A stretch of DNA of 64,000 nucleotides, from positions 187,191-251,190 of the forward strand of contig NZ_CCXK01000012.1 in NCBI RefSeq assembly GCF_000821305.1. The letters are read 5' to 3'. Below, in pieces: positions 33,334-43,499 of the stretch. Every line of letters begins with the position of its first letter. Position 1 is the first letter of the stretch. The notes below the pieces were generated by a model. The model did no database searches. It worked only from the letters and a program-made list of their open reading frames with translations, and was not told the DNA's origin. Source of the DNA: Clostridium culturomicium. GTDB lineage: Bacteria > Bacillota > Clostridia > Clostridiales > Clostridiaceae. Made by a program: the position numbers and the translations under genes.

Positions 33334-34701
33334 TTGTATAAATGTGCTATAATTTTAGCTGCAGGGGAAGGTAAAAGAATGAAATCTAATACCCCTAAGG
33401 TACTTCACAAAGTATGTGGAAAAGAAATGATAAACCATGTTATTGATAATATTAGAAGTGCAGGTATTGAAGAAGTTAATGTAGTAATAGGGAAAGGTGC
33501 TGAAAAGGTTCAAAAGGGAACTGAAAGCAGAAATATAAGCTATTCTGTTCAAGCAGAACAACTAGGTACAGGGCATGCTGTAATGTGTGCTGAAGATTTC
33601 TTAAAGGGCAAAAAAGGAACTGTATCAATATTTGTAGGTGATGGACCACTTATTACTGAAGAAACTGTAAGATCACTTACTAATTATCATGAAGCAGAAG
33701 GCTGTAGTGCAACAATATTAACATCGGTTATGGCAGATCCATTAAAGTATGGAAGAATAATTAGAAATGCTAATGGTGAAGTAGAGAAAATCGTTGAGTT
33801 TAAAGATTGTAACGAAGCTGAAGCAAAGGTTAATGAAATAAATTCAGGAATGTATTGCTTTGATATTGAAGCTTTATTAAACACTTTAGGAAAGCTTAAT
33901 AATAACAATAATCAAAATGAATATTACTTAACTGATGTAATAGAGATTTTAAAGGGTGAAGGCAAAAAGGTTGGAGCTATTGCTGTTGATGTTGATGAAA
34001 TTACAGCTGTAAACTCAAAACAAGAGCTTTCTGTTGCAAATGAAATAATGAGATCAAGAATCAATAAAATGCATATGGATAATGGAGTTATAATCATGGA
34101 TCCAAGAAGCACTTATATTGATTGTGATGTGGTTATTGGTCAAGATACAATAATTTACCCAGGAAATGTCTTAGAAGGTAAAACTGTTGTTGGTGAAGAG
34201 TGTACACTTTATGCTAACAATAGATTAACAGATGCGGTTATTGGCGATAGAGTAACTATAGAGAGCTCTGTAGTATTAGAGTCAAGAGTTGGTGAAAATA
34301 CTACTGTGGGGCCTTTCGCATATATTCGTCCTGAAACAGTTATAGGCAGTGATGCAAGAATAGGCGATTTTGTTGAAATTAAGAAAGCTACTATAGGAAA
34401 TGGGACTAAGGTATCTCATTTAACATATATAGGTGATGCTGAAGTAGGCGAAAAGTGTAATTTTGGATGTGGAACTGTAGTTGTTAACTATAATGGAAAA
34501 ACTAAGAATAAAACAATAATCGGAGACAATGTATTTATTGGCTGTAACTCAAATTTAATTTCTCCAGTTGAAGTTGAAAACAACACTTATATTGCAGCTG
34601 GATCTACAATTACAAACAAGGTACCTGAAGGCTCTTTAGCTATAGCTAGGGCGAGACAAGTTAATAAAGAAAACTGGGTACATGATAAATATAATAAATA
34701 A
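33334..34701 (+). CDS. glmU: Bifunctional UDP-GlcNAc pyrophosphorylase/GlcN-1-P acetyltransferase GlmU
   Basis: GlmU acetylates glucosamine-1-P and couples it to UTP, making UDP-GlcNAc for wall synthesis. The 455-residue protein has the uridyltransferase motif [19 protein letters not shown] at the N-terminus and, from about residue 250, the left-handed beta-helix acetyltransferase with hexapeptide repeats ([20 protein letters not shown], the His in [28 protein letters not shown]). I start at TTG 33334, behind AGAGGTG, which gives the usual length; a longer reading adds 24 unlikely residues. prs follows after 20 bp. Confidence 0.97.
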   Translation: MYKCAIILAAGEGKRMKSNTPKVLHKVCGKEMINHVIDNIRSAGIEEVNVVIGKGAEKVQKGTESRNISYSVQAEQLGTGHAVMCAEDFLKGKKGTVSIFVGDGPLITEETVRSLTNYHEAEGCSATILTSVMADPLKYGRIIRNANGEVEKIVEFKDCNEAEAKVNEINSGMYCFDIEALLNTLGKLNNNNNQNEYYLTDVIEILKGEGKKVGAIAVDVDEITAVNSKQELSVANEIMRSRINKMHMDNGVIIMDPRSTYIDCDVVIGQDTIIYPGNVLEGKTVVGEECTLYANNRLTDAVIGDRVTIESSVVLESRVGENTTVGPFAYIRPETVIGSDARIGDFVEIKKATIGNGTKVSHLTYIGDAEVGEKCNFGCGTVVVNYNGKTKNKTIIGDNVFIGCNSNLISPVEVENNTYIAAGSTITNKVPEGSLAIARARQVNKENWVHDKYNK

Positions 34702-34721
34702 AGTTTTAGGAGGACTACACA

Positions 34722-35678
34722 ATGATAAGCCATGGAAGAAATATCAAGATTTTTGCGGGTAACTCATATCCAGAGCTAGCAGAGGATATAGCACATCGTT
34801 TAGGACTTGAAGTAGGTAAAAGTGATGTAACTACTTTCAGTGATGGAGAAATAGCTGTTAATATCGCAGAGACAGTAAGAGGATTAGACGTATTCGTTAT
34901 CCAACCAACAAGTGCACCAGTAAATAACAACCTTATGGAGCTTTTAATAATGATAGATGCATTTAAGAGAGCTTCAGCAGGAAGAATAACAGCAGTTGTT
35001 CCTTACTATGGATATGCAAGACAAGACAGAAAAGCTAAGGCTAGAGATCCAATCACAGCTAAATTAGTTGCGGACCTTATTACAGCAGCTGGAGCAGATA
35101 GAGTTCTTACAATGGATTTACATGCTGCTCAAATACAAGGTTACTTTAACATTCCAGTTGATAATTTAATAGGGGCACCAATACTTGCAGATTACTTTAT
35201 CGATAATGGATTTAAAGATTGTGAGGATGTTGTAGTAGTTTCTCCAGATTTAGGAAGTGTTACAAGAGCAAGAAAATTTGCTGATAGATTAAATGCTCCG
35301 ATAGCTATAATAGATAAGAGAAGACCAAAAGCAAACGCAGTTGAAATAATGAATATTATCGGAGATGTTAAAGGTAAGAGAGTTATCTTAATAGATGATA
35401 TGATAGATACAGCAGGAACTATTTGTAATGGTGCAGCGGCTCTAGTTAAAATGGGAGCTACTGAAGTTTATGCTTGCTGCTCACATGCAGTTCTTTCAGG
35501 CCCAGCTATAGAAAGACTAGAAGCATCACCAATAAAAGAATTAGTTATGCTTGACAGCATTCACTTACCAGAAGAAAAAATGATAGATAAGGTAAAAGTT
35601 TTATCTATAGCACCATTATTTGCAGAAGCTATAAAGAGAATATATGAAGAAGTTTCTGTAAGCAAACTTTTTGATTAA
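34722..35678 (+). CDS. prs: Ribose-phosphate pyrophosphokinase Prs
   Basis: Prs makes PRPP from ribose-5-P and ATP, feeding nucleotide, His and Trp synthesis. The 318-residue protein shows [18 protein letters not shown], the flexible-loop [22 protein letters not shown] and the PRPP-binding [16 protein letters not shown] follows AGGAGGACTACACA. It is in an operon with glmU, and PRPP is also the ligand of PurR encoded upstream. In Bacillus ctc and pth follow; here a two-component system intervenes. Confidence 0.98.
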   Translation: MISHGRNIKIFAGNSYPELAEDIAHRLGLEVGKSDVTTFSDGEIAVNIAETVRGLDVFVIQPTSAPVNNNLMELLIMIDAFKRASAGRITAVVPYYGYARQDRKAKARDPITAKLVADLITAAGADRVLTMDLHAAQIQGYFNIPVDNLIGAPILADYFIDNGFKDCEDVVVVSPDLGSVTRARKFADRLNAPIAIIDKRRPKANAVEIMNIIGDVKGKRVILIDDMIDTAGTICNGAAALVKMGATEVYACCSHAVLSGPAIERLEASPIKELVMLDSIHLPEEKMIDKVKVLSIAPLFAEAIKRIYEEVSVSKLFD

Positions 35679-35700
35679 TAATTTTTAAATTTAAGTTACT

Positions 35701-35729
35701 AGAGGGGAGATTTCTTCCCTCTATTTTTA
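35701..35729 (+). terminator. Intrinsic terminator of glmU-prs
   Basis: A 6-bp stem AGAGGG / CCCTCT with a 10-nt loop and a T-run (ATTTTTAT), 23 bp after the prs stop. Confidence 0.8.
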
Positions 35730-35908
35730 TAATGTTTTTGGTTATAATATTGAATAAATTTATAGTGAAATTTATGTGACTAAAATATTTTAAATAATTT
35801 GTTAAAAATATTAATTTTATAGTTAATTTAATTAGATTTTTGTGGATTGTTATATAATACAAGTGAGATAATAAATTAAGCGCAAGCTAATTATTTGGAG
35901 GGATATTT

Positions 35909-36595
35909 ATGGAAGGCAATTTAGGAAAAGTATTAGTTGTTGATGACGATAAGAATATATGCGAAGTAATAAAAATGTATTTAGAGAATTCAGGATATCA
36001 TGTTAAGGTTGCAAATGATGGAAGAGAAGCACAGGAGACTTTTTCTAGCTATAAGCCAGATCTAGTTTTACTAGATGTTATGCTTCCATACTTAGATGGA
36101 ATTGATGTATTAAAGTGGATAAGAAGAGATAATGAAACTCCAGTTATAATGATAACTGCTAAGGGTGAGACTTTTGATAAAGTTTTAGGTTTAGAGTTAG
36201 GGGCAGATGACTATATCGTTAAGCCTTTTGAACCTAAAGAGCTCATGGCAAGAGTAAAAGCTGTGTTAAGAAGATATACTTCTGAAGGAGATAATAAAGA
36301 AACTCTTTCTTTTGATAATCTTGTAATAGATATAAACTCTTATAGTGTTACTTATAAAGGGCAAGAAATAAAAATGCCACCTAAGGAGTTTGAATTATTA
36401 CATTTCCTAGCAAGCAATAAGAATAGAGTATTTACTAGAGAGCAATTACTTTGTGAGGTTTGGGGATATGATTACCCAGGTGATTCAAGAACAGTTGACG
36501 TACACGTTAAGAGATTAAGAGAAAAAGTTGCAGGAGGAGACACTTGGCAGTTAGAAACTGTTTGGGGTGTTGGATATAAATTTGAGGTGAAATAA
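35909..36595 (+). CDS. OmpR-family response regulator
   Basis: A 228-residue transcription factor. The receiver domain has VVDDDKN (acidic pocket), the phosphoacceptor Asp in LVLLDVMLP near residue 55, ITAKGE and VKPFEPKEL. The C-terminal winged helix (about residues 130-226) has PPKEFELLHFLASNKNRVFT and DSRTVDVHVKRLREK. Its type is PhoB/WalR-like; targets are unknown. It forms an operon with the histidine kinase (TAATG overlap) and an HtrA-like gene, an arrangement reminiscent of the wal operon with its protease gene, but this lacks walH/walI. Confidence 0.93.
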   Translation: MEGNLGKVLVVDDDKNICEVIKMYLENSGYHVKVANDGREAQETFSSYKPDLVLLDVMLPYLDGIDVLKWIRRDNETPVIMITAKGETFDKVLGLELGADDYIVKPFEPKELMARVKAVLRRYTSEGDNKETLSFDNLVIDINSYSVTYKGQEIKMPPKEFELLHFLASNKNRVFTREQLLCEVWGYDYPGDSRTVDVHVKRLREKVAGGDTWQLETVWGVGYKFEVK

Positions 36596-38016
36596 TGGTT
36601 AAAAACAGCTTGTTTTCTAAGATGGTTGTAACATATACCATCATAATAACGGTAAGTTTTACTATTTTAGCCGCATTTCTATCTTTCTGGTTTCAGGATT
36701 ATTTTATAAAATCAAGAAAAGAGAGTTTAACTAATCAAATAGATGTTATTGAGAATGTTGTAATAACCTACTTAGAGGGTGGGATGACCCATGATGAGCT
36801 AGGTGAAAGAATAAAATTTATAGCTTCCTATATCGGAGATGATATTTTAGTTTTAGATAGTGAAGGATATGTTAATTCAACTACTTCAATGAAATATAAT
36901 CAATTAATTGGAAAGCAGATTTATCATGGTAAGCTTGAAGATTTAAAGGATGATGTATGTGTTGAAGCTATAAATGATTATGGAGTATATCTTGATAAAA
37001 AGGTTTATGTAATGGGTGAACCATTAAAAGACATGTATGGAAATGTTAAGGGAGCTGCGCTTATAAGTATTTCTACGGATAATCTTGACAGCTCTCTATC
37101 TAATGTATATCAAATAATTTGGTTATCAGCTGTTTTGGCAGTTATAGCATCCTGTGTGGTAATATACTATTTCTCTCAAAAGATGATAGTAAATCCATTG
37201 TCTGAAATGAGTTCAGTAGCTAGAAAAATAGCTAGTGGTGATGTTGAAAAGAGAGTTGAAATCCATTCAGATGATGAGATGGAAGAGTTTGCAAATGCAT
37301 TTAACGTTATGGCGGATTCTCTTCAGCAGGTAGAGCAAAACAGAAAAGAATTTATCTCAAATGTATCTCATGAGCTTAGATCACCTATGACATCTATAAA
37401 AGGGTTTATCGGTGGAATCTTAGATGAAGTAATACCTCCAGAAAAGCATAAATATTACTTGAATATTGCTTATGAGGAGATTCAGCGTTTAGCGAGACTT
37501 ATAAATGATTTATTAGATTTATCTGCAGTTGAATCAGGAACCTATAAATTAGAGAGAACTTCAGTAGATATAAATGAAATTATTCGTTTGTGTATTTTAA
37601 GAAATGAAGGCAGAATAAAAAGCAGAAATTTAAATGTAGAGGTATATTTTGAGGGTAGTGAATTAATTGTTTCTTGTGATGAAGATAAGATAATTCAAGT
37701 GGTTACTAACCTTCTTGATAATGCCATTAAATATGGAAATGAAGGTGGAGCAATAAAGATTTCATCTGAAGGTAAAGGAAAGAAAGCTTGCATATCAATC
37801 TTTAATGAAGGCTTGCCAATAGATGAGACAGATATAAAGCATATTTGGGATAGATTCTATAAGGTAGATAAATCAAGAACTCAGAAGGTGAGCACTGGAT
37901 TAGGTCTTTCTATAGTTAAGAAAATTATAAGTCTTCACGACGAAGAGATTTGGGTTAAAAACATAGATAATGGTGTTAAGTTCACCTTTACTTTACCAAT
38001 TACTAAAAAAATATAG
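36595..38016 (+). CDS. Sensor histidine kinase (HAMP-HisKA-HATPase)
   Basis: A 473-residue membrane kinase. Two membrane helices (about residues 10-30 and 173-192) enclose an extracellular sensor domain of about 140 residues. A HAMP segment follows (NPLSEMSSVARKIASGDVEK), then the phosphoacceptor His near residue 259 in FISNVSHELRSPMTSIKGF, and the ATPase boxes N (VVTNLLDNAIKYGNEGG), F (WDRFYKVDKSR) and G (STGLGLSIVKKI). No PAS domain is evident. It overlaps the response regulator stop by one base and ends 35 bp before the HtrA-like gene. Confidence 0.93.
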   Translation: MVKNSLFSKMVVTYTIIITVSFTILAAFLSFWFQDYFIKSRKESLTNQIDVIENVVITYLEGGMTHDELGERIKFIASYIGDDILVLDSEGYVNSTTSMKYNQLIGKQIYHGKLEDLKDDVCVEAINDYGVYLDKKVYVMGEPLKDMYGNVKGAALISISTDNLDSSLSNVYQIIWLSAVLAVIASCVVIYYFSQKMIVNPLSEMSSVARKIASGDVEKRVEIHSDDEMEEFANAFNVMADSLQQVEQNRKEFISNVSHELRSPMTSIKGFIGGILDEVIPPEKHKYYLNIAYEEIQRLARLINDLLDLSAVESGTYKLERTSVDINEIIRLCILRNEGRIKSRNLNVEVYFEGSELIVSCDEDKIIQVVTNLLDNAIKYGNEGGAIKISSEGKGKKACISIFNEGLPIDETDIKHIWDRFYKVDKSRTQKVSTGLGLSIVKKIISLHDEEIWVKNIDNGVKFTFTLPITKKI

Positions 38017-38051
38017 CCTATAAAGGTGAGTAATTTAGAAGGGAGGCTATT

Positions 38052-39200
38052 ATGAGCAATTTTAATGATGACCGTAAGGAATCAAGAGCAAATATAACAT
38101 TTAATCAGATAAAGAGAAAGCGAAGAGGCACTTTTGTTGTATTTACTATAGTTTGCTTATTTATGGCCTCTTTAGGTGGTGCCTTTACTGCTATGGTAAT
38201 GAGTGGTGGTAAAGATGAGGGGAATTATTATCTTAATCATGATGATACGGGTGATGGCGTAATAACCAAGGAGAGTTCGAATAAGCTTCAGGAGGTTGCT
38301 GGTAAGGCTGTAAGATCTGTAGTTTCAGTTATTAATGTGATTAATAATCAAAATTACACCAAGGAAGTAAATGTTGGTGTAGGGATTGTATTAGACAGCA
38401 GAGGTTATATTATTTCAAGTTATAATAATCTTATAAATGCTTCAAGCATTAAGATTAAAAGTTATACAGATGTAGTATATAATGCTGAAATTATAGGTTT
38501 TGATACTGTTTATGATATTGCGATGTTAAAGGTTGAAAATAGTAATTTGACACCAATGCCAATGGCTGAAAGTCCTATAAACTTAAAGCCTGGAGATAAG
38601 GTTATAAGTGTTGGTAATCCTTTAGGTAAGTCTTATAATGGTAGTATAGAAGTTGGCACAGTGCTAAGTACTAAGGAGAGTGTAATGTTTAGAAATTCTC
38701 AAACTAAGGTAGCAGAGCTGCTTAGAATGATAAAAACAACAGTACCACCTAAGTATATTAATACAAGTGCTGCTTTATGCAATATGGATGGCGAGTTAGT
38801 TGGAATAAACAATACGACCATGGCATATCACAATGATTACTTAAAAAATAGTTTTTATATTTCTGTAGAGGATTTAAATCAGATTACGGAGAATATCTTA
38901 GGTAAACGGGATTCTATGATTACATACCTTGGGATTTATGGAGAAGCTGCAGTTTCGCAGCAAGAGGATGGTATCGAAGGTGTTTATACTAAAGAAGTAA
39001 TTAAAAATGGTTTAGCTTATGAAGCTGGAATCAGACCAACAGATATAATTACAGAAGTAAATAGTATATCGGTTAGTAGTGTTAATGATATTAATGCTGT
39101 TTTGTCAGCCTTAGATGAAGGGGCAGAAGTAGATTTTACAGTTTATAAAAATGGAATTTATACTGATTTTAATATAAAAATACCGGAAGTTAGGAAATAA
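38052..39200 (+). CDS. HtrA-like PDZ protein that has lost its catalytic residues
   Basis: A 382-residue membrane-anchored protein: basic N-terminus, one membrane helix (about residues 30-50), trypsin-like domain (about 75-275) and C-terminal PDZ domain (about 290-378, GLAYEAGIRPTDIITEVN). It clearly aligns with DegP/HtrA (GYIISSYNNLINAS, YDIAMLKVEN, VISVGNPLG, GTVLSTKE). However the catalytic His of NHVV is Asn here (YNNLI, near residue 124), and the GNSGG serine motif is replaced by INTSAAL near residue 236. The Asp is kept. It should not cleave peptides, and may act as a chaperone or signalling partner of the upstream kinase. It ends at a terminator. Confidence 0.87.
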   Translation: MSNFNDDRKESRANITFNQIKRKRRGTFVVFTIVCLFMASLGGAFTAMVMSGGKDEGNYYLNHDDTGDGVITKESSNKLQEVAGKAVRSVVSVINVINNQNYTKEVNVGVGIVLDSRGYIISSYNNLINASSIKIKSYTDVVYNAEIIGFDTVYDIAMLKVENSNLTPMPMAESPINLKPGDKVISVGNPLGKSYNGSIEVGTVLSTKESVMFRNSQTKVAELLRMIKTTVPPKYINTSAALCNMDGELVGINNTTMAYHNDYLKNSFYISVEDLNQITENILGKRDSMITYLGIYGEAAVSQQEDGIEGVYTKEVIKNGLAYEAGIRPTDIITEVNSISVSSVNDINAVLSALDEGAEVDFTVYKNGIYTDFNIKIPEVRK

Positions 39201-39201
39201 G

Positions 39202-39234
39202 AGTAGCATTAAAAATGCTGCTTTTGTTTTTTTA
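39202..39234 (+). terminator. Intrinsic terminator
   Basis: A 9-bp stem (AGTAGCATT / AATGCTGCT, one G-U) and a long T-rich tail, starting two bases after the HtrA-like stop. Confidence 0.88.
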
Positions 39235-39301
39235 TGAAAGTTTAGTATAATAAGCAGTGGAGATGGTTTAAAATATTTAATGAGATAAGTTGGAGGATAC
39301 T

Positions 39302-39871
39302 ATGTATTTAGTTGTTGGCCTTGGAAATCCAGGGGATAAATATGATAAAACGAGACATAATGTAGGATTTGATATAGTTGATTTATGTGAGAAAAAGTAT
39401 AACTTTAATATAAACAGGACAAAATTTAAAGGAATGTATGGAGAAACAAATATTGCTGGAGAAAAGGTAATATTTTTAAAGCCGCAGACTTACATGAACT
39501 TAAGTGGAGAAAGCGTTAGAAGTATTATTGATTTTTATAAGATACCTAATGAAAATATAATAGTTATTTATGATGACATAAGCCTTGAGGTCGGTAGGTT
39601 AAGAATTAAAACTAAGGGAAGTGCTGGCGGTCATAATGGGATAAAAAATATTATTGCGCACTTAGGTACTGATGTGTTTCCAAGGATTAAGGTTGGAGTA
39701 GGAGAACCAACTTGTGATTTAGTTGATTATGTATTAGGAAGGTTTACGGCAGAGGAAGATGCATTATTAGAAAAGTCCTTTGAAGCAGCGGCAGAAGCTG
39801 TTAAAGTAATGGTTACACAAGGGCCTAATGAAGCTATGAATAAATTCAATTCTTTTAAAGCCGAGAAGTAA
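39302..39871 (+). CDS. pth: Peptidyl-tRNA hydrolase Pth
   Basis: Pth releases peptides from prematurely dropped peptidyl-tRNAs. The 189-residue protein shows [21 protein letters not shown] with the catalytic His, [12 protein letters not shown] and [15 protein letters not shown] 39302 with TTGGAGGATACT is preferred over a TTG 12 bp earlier. mfd follows after 27 bp, as in Bacillus; the intervening fin (yabK) gene of Bacillus is absent. Confidence 0.98.
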   Translation: MYLVVGLGNPGDKYDKTRHNVGFDIVDLCEKKYNFNINRTKFKGMYGETNIAGEKVIFLKPQTYMNLSGESVRSIIDFYKIPNENIIVIYDDISLEVGRLRIKTKGSAGGHNGIKNIIAHLGTDVFPRIKVGVGEPTCDLVDYVLGRFTAEEDALLEKSFEAAAEAVKVMVTQGPNEAMNKFNSFKAEK

Positions 39872-39898
39872 TGAAGTTTGTTTTAAAGAGGTGATAAT

Positions 39899-42800
39899 TT
39901 GAGATTAAAAGGCATAATGGCACCTTTGCAGATTAGCAGTGAGTTTAAAGAAATAAAAAGAGCTGTAAAGGAGGACAAATATCCTATAGGGGTACATGGT
40001 CTTTCAGAGTCGGGAAAAAGCTATCTGCTATATGGTGTATTTGAAGAAACAGAGAAAAGTATGTTGGTGGTAACTCACAGCGATATGGAAGCTAAAAATA
40101 TCTATGAAGATTTAAGTTTCTATAGTAATGATGTTTATTATCTGCCTACTCGTGAGGTAACATTTTATAATATAGATGCAATATCTGGGGATTTGAGATG
40201 GGAGAGGCTTAAGGTCTTTGACAAAATTTTAAGTGGTGAGAAAAACATCATTGTCACATCTATCGAATCGCTGGCGGCTTCTTATGCCCCGGTAGAGTTA
40301 TTTAAGAGATTTACCTTTGATATAGAAGTTGGAAGTGTATTGGATATAAAAGAGTTAAGTCAAAGGTTAGTTATGTGTGGCTATGAGCGATGTAGTGTAG
40401 TGGAGAACATTGGTCAGTTTTCTGTGAGAGGTGGGATAATTGATATTTATCCTCCTATGGGTGGAATTCCTTACAGAATAGAGTTGTTCGATGATGAAGT
40501 AGATTCTATAAGAACCTTCAATTCAGAAAACCAAAGAAGTATTGATAAAGTTAACAAGATTCATGTCTTCCCTGCAAAGGAGATAATTTTAACTGAATCT
40601 CATATTGAAGCAGGCAAAAAGAAGATAGAAGAGGAGTTAGCAGGAGCTATAGCAGTATTTAAGAAGGCCAAGGATAAAGATGCTCTGCAAAGAATAGAAA
40701 CAACTGTAAAACATAATATTGAAAGTTTAGTTGAGACATGGAATTTTGAAACTATTGATAGTTATATGCCGTTTTTCTATGAAAAACAAACAACTTTATT
40801 GGATTATTTTAAGAATGCATTAGTTGTTGTGGATGATGTAAATAGATCCATGGGAAAAATGGACAGTGTATACTTTGAGTTTGAAGAAAATTATGAGAAT
40901 TTCTTAAGTAGGGGTAATGTATTACCTGCTCAAGGAGAGCTCCTTGTAGCTAAGGAGGAGGTTATCGATAGGTTAGAAGCTGGAAGTACTTTAACAATTC
41001 AAGGGTTATCTACAACGTCAGCCGTATTAAAACCTAGATGTCTTGTTGCTTTCTCCCAAATTACAATACACAACTATCATGGTCAACTCGATATGCTTAT
41101 TGATGATATTGAGGATAAGAAAAAAAGAGGTTTCAGAACTCTTATATTGTCAGGTACTAGGACTCGTGGAGAAAGATTGATTGATACTTTAAAAGAAAGA
41201 AATATTAATGCTGTATATAAAGACATAGTAGACAATGTTGGACAGGGCGATGTGGTAGTAACTTTTGGTAATGCTATAAAGGGGTTTGAGTATCCAGATT
41301 TAAAAATCTGTATTATATCTGATTCAGAGGTTTTTGGACAGTCAAAGAGAAAAGCAACAAGAAGGTCCACAGCGAAGGGTGCAAGTAAGATTAAGAGTTT
41401 TACAGAGTTAAAGCTTGGAGATTACGTTGTACACGTTAATCATGGAATTGGAGTGTATAAGGGGATTAATCAGTTAGATGTACAAGGTAATAAGAAGGAT
41501 TATCTGGTCCTTGAATATAATTCAGGGGATACATTATATGTACCAGTGGAACAACTGGATTTAGTTCAAAAATATATAGGTGGAGAAGGAAAGGTTCCTA
41601 AAGTAAATAAATTAGGCGGCAATGAGTGGGCTAAGGCTAGAAGTAAGGTTAAAAAGTCAGTTGAAGATATTGCTGAGGATTTAGTTAAACTATATGCTAT
41701 CAGGTCAACTTTAAAAGGGCATAAATATTTACCAGATACTCCATGGCAGAGACAGTTTGAAGATGAGTTTATCTATGAGGAAACGCCAGATCAATTAGCT
41801 GCAATAGAAGATATTAAAAGGGATATGGAAAGCGATAAGCCAATGGATAGACTTCTTTGTGGTGATGTTGGTTATGGTAAAACTGAGGTTGCATTAAGAG
41901 GTGCATTTAAATGTGTTATGGATGGGAAGCAGGTTGCAATCCTTGTTCCTACAACAATTCTTGCAGAACAGCACTATAAAAACATGGTTAAGAGATTTTC
42001 TGATTTCCCTATTAAAATAGAGATGATAAGCAGGTTTAGAACTGCTGCTCAAGTTAAAAAGACTTTAAAGGATTTAAGGGAAGGAAATGTGGATATAGTA
42101 GTTGGAACCCATAAACTTCTTCAAAAGGATGTAGCATTTAAAGATTTAGGGCTTCTTATAATTGACGAAGAGCAGAGATTTGGAGTTGCACATAAAGAGA
42201 AGATAAAAGAGTTTAAGAAAAACATAGATGTGTTAACCTTGAGTGCTACACCTATACCAAGAACTCTTCATATGTCTTTAAGTGGAGTGAGAGATATTAG
42301 TATAATTGAAACTCCGCCAGAAGAGAGATATCCTATTCAAACTTATGTTGTAGAATTTAATGATCAGCTTATTAGAGATGCAATTATGAGAGAGATGAAT
42401 AGGGGCGGACAAGTATTTTTCGTCTATAATAGGGTTGAAACTATAAGTGATATGTCAACTTATCTGCAAAAGCTTGTACCAGAAGCTCGTATTGCCATTG
42501 GACATGGTCAAATGACAGAGAGAGAGCTGGAGAAGGTTATCCTAGATTTTGTTGATAAAAAATACGATATATTATTAGCTACAACTATAATAGAAACTGG
42601 AATAGATATTCAAAATGCAAATACAATGATAATTGCAGATGCAGATAAAATGGGACTTTCACAACTTTACCAGTTAAGAGGAAGGGTTGGAAGAACCAAT
42701 AGAATAGCATATGCTTACTTCACTTATACAAAGGATAAGATTCTTACTGAGGTTGCAGAGAAGAGACTTAAAGCAATAAAGGACTTTACAGAACTTGGAT

Positions 42801-43414
42801 CAGGATTAAAAATTGCTATGAGAGATTTGGAGATACGTGGAGCGGGAAATATCATGGGTGCAGCACAATGTGGACATATGTCTTCTGTTGGATATGATTT
42901 ATATTGCAGAATGCTGGAAGAGGCTGTTAAGGTGGTTAAAGGTGAAATTGATAAAGAGCCAATAGACACTACAGTTGACATTAAAATTGATGCGTATATT
43001 CCAAGCAGCTTTATAAGTGATGAAACACAAAAAATACAAGTTTACAAAAAGATTGCTTCAATTGAATCCTATGAGTATATGCAGGATGTTATAGAGGAGA
43101 TTGAAGATAGATATTCAGATATACCGGTAAGTGTTTATAATTTAATGAACATAGCTTATTTGAAAGCTATAGCAAAAGAAATTGGAGTTTTAGAAATTAA
43201 GGATACAGGTGTTCAGGTATTGATAACATTTAAGGATAAAAGCTACTTAACTTCCGAAATGGTTAAGTATATCCTTGAGAACTATAGAAAGCATATAATG
43301 TTTAAAATGGGCGACGTACCTGTTTTAGCATATAAGAGTAAGGATATGAATAAAAAAGATATGTTAGATAATCTTATAAATATTATTAAAGAATTATCAA
43401 CATTAAGTAAATAG
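39899..43414 (+). CDS. mfd: Transcription-repair coupling factor Mfd
   Basis: Mfd removes stalled RNA polymerase from lesions and recruits UvrA. The 1171-residue protein has the UvrB-like N-terminal module, the RNAP-interaction domain (GDYVVHVNHGIGVYKGI near residue 510), the RecG-like translocase with Walker A GDVGYGKTEVA, DEEQRFG, SATPIPRTLHM and ETGIDIQNANTMIIADAD, and a C-terminal D7 domain. The start is TTG 39899 with AGAGGTG 6 bp before it; an ATG six codons later is the alternative. Length is normal. Confidence 0.98.
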   Translation: MRLKGIMAPLQISSEFKEIKRAVKEDKYPIGVHGLSESGKSYLLYGVFEETEKSMLVVTHSDMEAKNIYEDLSFYSNDVYYLPTREVTFYNIDAISGDLRWERLKVFDKILSGEKNIIVTSIESLAASYAPVELFKRFTFDIEVGSVLDIKELSQRLVMCGYERCSVVENIGQFSVRGGIIDIYPPMGGIPYRIELFDDEVDSIRTFNSENQRSIDKVNKIHVFPAKEIILTESHIEAGKKKIEEELAGAIAVFKKAKDKDALQRIETTVKHNIESLVETWNFETIDSYMPFFYEKQTTLLDYFKNALVVVDDVNRSMGKMDSVYFEFEENYENFLSRGNVLPAQGELLVAKEEVIDRLEAGSTLTIQGLSTTSAVLKPRCLVAFSQITIHNYHGQLDMLIDDIEDKKKRGFRTLILSGTRTRGERLIDTLKERNINAVYKDIVDNVGQGDVVVTFGNAIKGFEYPDLKICIISDSEVFGQSKRKATRRSTAKGASKIKSFTELKLGDYVVHVNHGIGVYKGINQLDVQGNKKDYLVLEYNSGDTLYVPVEQLDLVQKYIGGEGKVPKVNKLGGNEWAKARSKVKKSVEDIAEDLVKLYAIRSTLKGHKYLPDTPWQRQFEDEFIYEETPDQLAAIEDIKRDMESDKPMDRLLCGDVGYGKTEVALRGAFKCVMDGKQVAILVPTTILAEQHYKNMVKRFSDFPIKIEMISRFRTAAQVKKTLKDLREGNVDIVVGTHKLLQKDVAFKDLGLLIIDEEQRFGVAHKEKIKEFKKNIDVLTLSATPIPRTLHMSLSGVRDISIIETPPEERYPIQTYVVEFNDQLIRDAIMREMNRGGQVFFVYNRVETISDMSTYLQKLVPEARIAIGHGQMTERELEKVILDFVDKKYDILLATTIIETGIDIQNANTMIIADADKMGLSQLYQLRGRVGRTNRIAYAYFTYTKDKILTEVAEKRLKAIKDFTELGSGLKIAMRDLEIRGAGNIMGAAQCGHMSSVGYDLYCRMLEEAVKVVKGEIDKEPIDTTVDIKIDAYIPSSFISDETQKIQVYKKIASIESYEYMQDVIEEIEDRYSDIPVSVYNLMNIAYLKAIAKEIGVLEIKDTGVQVLITFKDKSYLTSEMVKYILENYRKHIMFKMGDVPVLAYKSKDMNKKDMLDNLINIIKELSTLSK

Positions 43415-43499
43415 TTTTAGTATTCTTTATTTAACCGGATTTTTATGGTAAAATGAAACTGCAATTTTAACTAAATGAAACCGATTGGAGGATTAGAAA

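Noticed and set aside
38052..39200. Interpreting the HtrA-like gene as a decaying pseudogene
   Set aside because: The reading frame is intact, the PDZ and Asp region are well kept and the gene has its own terminator; only the active-site loops changed.
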